Position numbers and translations under genes: made by a program
Assembly (NCBI GenBank): GCA_036653075.1
Contig: JAVVUQ010000024.1
Coordinates: 1 to 19,139, forward strand
DNA: 19,139 bases
Source of the DNA: JAVVUQ01 sp036653075
GTDB taxonomy: Bacteria; Bacillota; Clostridia; Christensenellales; CAG-314
Direction of reading: 5' to 3'
Notes under the pieces: model-generated
Database searches by the model: none
Seen by the model: only the letters and a program-made list of their open reading frames with translations
What the model was told of the DNA's origin: nothing
Shown: positions 15,769 through 19,139 of the stretch, in pieces
Layout: every line of letters begins with the position of its first letter
How positions within the stretch are numbered: the first letter of the stretch is position 1

Positions 15769-17289
15769 TTAGTGCTTGAAATGTCTTATATTTGTAAAAA
15801 CCATTGTTATTCCTTTATTATCAGCCATTGCAATACTGTCGCTGTCACGCTTACTTCCACCCGGTTGAACGATAGCCGAAATTAAATTTTCGCCCGCTAC
15901 TTCCACGCAATCATCAAAAGGGAAAAAAGCATCAGAAGCTAAAACTGCGCCTTTCACGTCTTTTATCGAATGCTCAATAGCTTGTTTTGTAGCCCAAATT
16001 CTATTGGTTTGCCCAATTCCAAGCCCTAAGGTTACATTGCCGCTTACTATCGCTATGGCGTTTGATTTACAGTGCTTCACTACTTTCATTCCAAATACCA
16101 TATCGTCTAATTGCTGCTGCGTCGGCTGTATTTGCGTAACCGTTTTCATTTCTTCAACTAATGTATTATCACCGCTTTGAAAAATAATTCCGCCATCTAT
16201 TTTTTTAAATTCTATATCATTACATTTTTTCTCGATATCTTTTATACACAAAACACGTAAATTTACTTTTTTACACAGCACTTCCAACGCTTCTTTTGTG
16301 TATGAAGGCGCAATTATTATTTCCAAAAATATTTTTGACATTTCCATAGCCGTATTTACGTCAACTTCTCTATTGACTGCTACGATTCCACCATAAATTG
16401 ATACTGTATCGCTCTCATACGCTTTTTTGTACGCCATTAATATATTATCGTCCGATGCTACCGCGCAAGGATTTGCGTGCTTTACAGCCACCGCTGTTGG
16501 CTTTTCAAATTCTTTAAGTAAATTTATCGCTCCGCTTGCATCATTTATATTGTTATATGAAAGCTGTTTTCCATTGAGCATTACCGCATTCACCAAAGCG
16601 TTTGGCTTACTTATTGCATTTTTATACAACGCTCCGCTTTGATGCGGATTTTCTCCGTATCGCAAATCTTCCACTTTGTCAAAAGTCATTGTCATATGTT
16701 GAGGATAATCTATGCTCAATTTTTGCATTAAATATTGGGAAATTATTGCGTCATAAGCTGCTGTATGCGCAAAAACTTTATACATTAAATACTTTTTAAA
16801 TTCAATATTTGATTCACCGCTTTTTATAGCTTCTATAATCTTAGGATAATCTTCTGAATCAACCGCCACATATACGCTATTATAATTTTTTGCCGCCGCC
16901 CTAAGCATTGTGGGACCACCTATGTCTATATTCTCAACAGCTTCATCAAATGTCGAATCTTTCATAATAACTTGCTTAAAAGGATATAAATTGACAATAA
17001 CAACATCAATTACACTGATATTTAATTGTTTCAATTGTTGCATATGAGTTGCGTCATCTCTTTTTGCCAATATACCTGCGTGAATATTAGGATGTAATGT
17101 CTTTACTCTGCCACTTAAACATTCTGGAAATCCCGTTATATCACTGACACTAATAGCCTTAACGCCGTTTTCTTTCAATACTGTCAACGTTCCGCCCGTA
17201 CTTACAATTTCATATCCTAAACTTTCAAGACTTTTTGCCGTTTCTATAATATTAGTTTTATCAAATACACTGAGTAACGCCCTCTTCAT
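15769..17289 (-). CDS. purH: Bifunctional AICAR formyltransferase / IMP cyclohydrolase
   Basis: PurH performs the last two steps to IMP: formylation of AICAR using 10-formyl-THF, then ring closure. The 506-residue length is normal. The N-terminal cyclohydrolase (MGS-like) domain has ALLSVFDKT (4-12), STGGT (30-34), SGRVKTLHPNIHAG (59-72) and NIDIGGPTMLRAAAKN (120-135). The formyltransferase domain has YGENPHQ (211-217), the catalytic Lys270-His271 in VKHANPCA, LASDAFFPFDD, and the C-terminal end MVFTNIRHFKH, close to the family's usual RHFRH ending. The SD GGAGGG precedes the ATG at 17289. The gene lies 134 bases after purN; the spacer is AT-rich with no terminator. Confidence 0.98.
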   Translation of the reverse strand: MKRALLSVFDKTNIIETAKSLESLGYEIVSTGGTLTVLKENGVKAISVSDITGFPECLSGRVKTLHPNIHAGILAKRDDATHMQQLKQLNISVIDVVIVNLYPFKQVIMKDSTFDEAVENIDIGGPTMLRAAAKNYNSVYVAVDSEDYPKIIEAIKSGESNIEFKKYLMYKVFAHTAAYDAIISQYLMQKLSIDYPQHMTMTFDKVEDLRYGENPHQSGALYKNAISKPNALVNAVMLNGKQLSYNNINDASGAINLLKEFEKPTAVAVKHANPCAVASDDNILMAYKKAYESDTVSIYGGIVAVNREVDVNTAMEMSKIFLEIIIAPSYTKEALEVLCKKVNLRVLCIKDIEKKCNDIEFKKIDGGIIFQSGDNTLVEEMKTVTQIQPTQQQLDDMVFGMKVVKHCKSNAIAIVSGNVTLGLGIGQTNRIWATKQAIEHSIKDVKGAVLASDAFFPFDDCVEVAGENLISAIVQPGGSKRDSDSIAMADNKGITMVFTNIRHFKH

Positions 17290-17423
17290 TTTTCCCTCCG
17301 CTTTATGCCATATTTTATAGATTTTAACTTTCTCAATTATATTATATAATTAAATATACATTACAATTAATATTTCATATCAATGAATTTTATTTAATAA
17401 TTATTTTATTTTAATTAAGCTTA

Positions 17424-18020
17424 TCATTGCGTCTTTTTTATTTCATCACATAATGAAGAAACAATTATCGGCAATATTCTATGCTCTACTTCCAAAATCC
17501 TTGCTTGTAATGTTTCAGCGCTATCATTTTCGTTTACACATACTTTTTCTTGATAAATAATCTGACCATTATCTGCATCTTCATTTACAAAATGTATAGT
17601 AACGCCACTTTCTTTATCACCGCTATCTATAACTGATTGATGCACTTTTAATCCATAATATCCCTTTCCACAATGCTTTGGAATTAAAGAAGGATGTATA
17701 TTGATTATTCTGCCTCTAAATCTATTTACAATACTATTAGGTATTATGCTTATATAACCAGCCAGAACAATTAATTCTGCCTTGACTTCTATTAATCTGC
17801 TTTCAATTTTTGAAAACATTTCTTCGCCGCTACTATAATTGCGCCTTTCGTACACTTCATATGGTATATTACATAGCAACGCTCTTTGCTCAGCGTAAAC
17901 TCCACTACGTGAAGATATAACTAACATTATTTTACCATCAATTTTACCATTGTTTATTCCATCAATTACACTCTGTAAATCACTACCATTTCCAGAAACC
18001 ATAACTACTATGTTTGTCAT
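17424..18020 (-). CDS. purN: GAR transformylase (10-formyl-THF dependent)
   Basis: PurN transfers the formyl group of 10-formyltetrahydrofolate to GAR, giving FGAR. The 198-residue protein starts with the phosphate-binding MVSGNGSDLQ (7-16). Its catalytic trio is Asn107 and His109 in INIHPSLIP and Asp150 in FVNEDADNGQ. HCGKGYYGLKVH is the folate-loop variant usual in Firmicutes, where E. coli has a shorter loop. The start overlaps the purM stop by 4 bases (ATGA), so the two are translationally coupled. Using PurN rather than formate-dependent PurT fits the folate-dependent PurH next door. Confidence 0.97.
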   Translation of the reverse strand: MTNIVVMVSGNGSDLQSVIDGINNGKIDGKIMLVISSRSGVYAEQRALLCNIPYEVYERRNYSSGEEMFSKIESRLIEVKAELIVLAGYISIIPNSIVNRFRGRIINIHPSLIPKHCGKGYYGLKVHQSVIDSGDKESGVTIHFVNEDADNGQIIYQEKVCVNENDSAETLQARILEVEHRILPIIVSSLCDEIKKTQ

Positions 18021-19033
18021 AGTATTATTCCGTTTCCTTTAACGCATTCCCCAAGTAAAATTGCGTCTTCGCCCAAATCTTTTAGAGTGTTTAATGTTTT
18101 TGTAATATCATTTTTATCTACTACGGCAACCATACCTATGCCCATATTAAAGGTATTGTACATTTTTTCGTCAGTAATCTCTGAACGTTTTTGAAGTACT
18201 GTAAATATTGCTGGTAATTTATAGCTATTTTTATTTATCTTTGCGGCAATGCCTTCAGGTAACACACGAGGAATATTTTCAATAAATCCACCGCCAGTAA
18301 TATGAACTAATCCTTTTATTTCGCATTTTTCGATAAGTTTTAAAATAAGTTTAACATAAATTCTTGTCGGCGTTAATAACACGTCGATAGGCGCTGCTTT
18401 CAATTCGTCGTCGTATTCAAAAATAGCTTTATCGTTAGGTTTAAATAATTGACGTACTAAAGAAAAGCCGTTACTGTGTACGCCGGAAGATTTAATACCT
18501 ATTAAAGCGTCTCCTATTTTGATAGCGCTGCCGTTTATTATTTTATTCTTTTTTACAATTCCGCACGAAAAACCCGCTATGTCGTATTCGTCGCTTCCAT
18601 AAAATCCAGGCATTTCTGCAGTTTCTCCGCCTATTAATGCGCAACCCGCTTGTTTACATCCTTCGCTTACGCCTTTTACAATTAACGCTACTTTTTGTGG
18701 TTCGAGTTTTGATAAAGCAATATAATCCAAAAATATTAAAGGCTTTGCTCCTTGGCAAATTATGTCATTTACGCACATTGCAACGCAATCTATGCCTATT
18801 GTATCGTGTCGACCGCTCACAAAAGCATATTTTAGTTTTGTTCCAACGCCATCTGTGCCAGCGACCATTATTGGAGCGTCTTCTTCTTCTCCCAAAGCGT
18901 ACATTCCGCCGAAGCCTCCGATATCTCCCATAACATTATTATCATAAGTTTCTTTTACGTATTTTTTCATTAGTTTTACAGCTTCGTAACCTGCTTCAAC
19001 ATCTACGCCCGCTTGTTTATAATCTACTGCCAT
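18017..19033 (-). CDS. purM: Phosphoribosylformylglycinamidine cyclo-ligase (AIR synthetase)
   Basis: PurM closes FGAM to AIR with ATP. I place the start at the ATG at 19033 (338 residues, MAVDYKQAGVDVEAGYEAVK). A longer frame begins four codons earlier at 19045, but that ATG is itself part of the SD (GGAGG, 5 bases before 19033). Family motifs are DIGGFGGMY (37-45), VAGTDGVGTKLK (57-68), IDCVAMCVNDI (81-91) and IGGETAEMPG (134-143). The protein is the N-terminal-to-C-terminal PurM fold in full length. It overlaps purN by 4 bases. It is the first gene of the window in the transcribed direction; purF or other pur genes may lie beyond the right edge. Confidence 0.97.
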   Translation of the reverse strand: MAVDYKQAGVDVEAGYEAVKLMKKYVKETYDNNVMGDIGGFGGMYALGEEEDAPIMVAGTDGVGTKLKYAFVSGRHDTIGIDCVAMCVNDIICQGAKPLIFLDYIALSKLEPQKVALIVKGVSEGCKQAGCALIGGETAEMPGFYGSDEYDIAGFSCGIVKKNKIINGSAIKIGDALIGIKSSGVHSNGFSLVRQLFKPNDKAIFEYDDELKAAPIDVLLTPTRIYVKLILKLIEKCEIKGLVHITGGGFIENIPRVLPEGIAAKINKNSYKLPAIFTVLQKRSEITDEKMYNTFNMGIGMVAVVDKNDITKTLNTLKDLGEDAILLGECVKGNGIIL

Positions 19034-19065
19034 ATTTTCCTCCATTAACTGTAATTATAGTTTTA

Positions 19066-19096
19066 ATTATACTATATATTTTGAGTCTATTGTGAA
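19066..19096 (-). promoter_or_regulatory. Possible weak promoter before purM
   Basis: On the minus strand TATAAT (19071-19066) is preceded by TTCACA (19096-19091), five of six matches to the -35 consensus, but the spacing of 19 bases is longer than ideal. Transcription would begin about 26 bases before the purM ATG. The purM leader is equally consistent with read-through from a gene to the right, which cannot be seen. No purine riboswitch or other known leader RNA is visible in the 106 bases available. Confidence 0.3.
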
Positions 19097-19139
19097 ATTA
19101 AAAATCAAAAACTTTCATATTTTTGCTTTTAATGTTAAT

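Noticed and set aside
17335..17351. 7-base AT-only dyad before purH
   Set aside because: It consists only of A and T in an AT-rich spacer; arms this short occur by chance there, and the position gives no further support.
19034..19139. Purine riboswitch or PurR box before purM
   Set aside because: The visible 106 bases contain neither a recognisable three-way-junction purine aptamer nor a CCGAAC-type PurR box. Such control, if any, would lie upstream of the first pur gene beyond the window.

Overview
This window comes from a low-GC (about 30% by eye) Firmicutes-type genome, most likely an anaerobic clostridial lineage and probably a metagenome-assembled scaffold, because it contains exactly 100 Ns at 5723-5822. 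Pointers to this assignment are strong GGAGG-type Shine-Dalgarno (SD) sites, TAA/TGA/TAG stops with the standard bacterial code, the NAD-linked PyrD/PyrK dihydroorotate dehydrogenase, a PyrB-PyrI aspartate carbamoyltransferase, the fused PurL-PurQ of the clostridial kind, and the prmA-rsmE-mtaB-HIT-rpsU order. No insertion sequence, tRNA, rRNA, CRISPR array or phage gene was found. Every gene is on the minus strand, so transcription runs from high to low coordinates.

Reading in the direction of transcription, 19139 to 5166 is a nucleotide-biosynthesis cluster. purM, purN, purH, purD and purL come first, followed directly by pyrC, pyrK, pyrD, pyrE, pyrB and pyrI, and it closes with a good intrinsic terminator at 5166-5195. 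The purine block makes GAR, FGAR, FGAM and AIR, and later carries out the last two steps to IMP; purF, purE/C/B and purA are not in the window. The pyrimidine block covers carbamoyl aspartate to OMP; carAB and pyrF are not in the window. The two blocks are joined without a break: the stop of purL overlaps the start of pyrC by 8 bases. The 100-N scaffold gap sits between pyrB and pyrI.

An AT-rich spacer of about 400 bases follows the terminator. Next is a second cluster: a PadR-like regulator, then prmA, rsmE, mtaB and a HIT-family hydrolase, three of which modify ribosomal protein L11, 16S rRNA or tRNA. After another AT-rich spacer, rpsU (S21) is expressed from a consensus promoter (TTGACA, 16 bases, TATAAT). 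A hairpin follows rpsU, and an unrecognised open reading frame runs off the left edge of the window.

Most of the window is ordinary housekeeping metabolism, and I do not see a clearly new system. The points most worth a second look are the overlapping purine-to-pyrimidine junction, an N-terminally short PyrC, exact 18-base repeats in front of pyrB, and operator-like dyads in front of padR and purD. Starts were moved from the longest possible frame for prmA, padR, pyrC and purM on SD, overlap or homology grounds.
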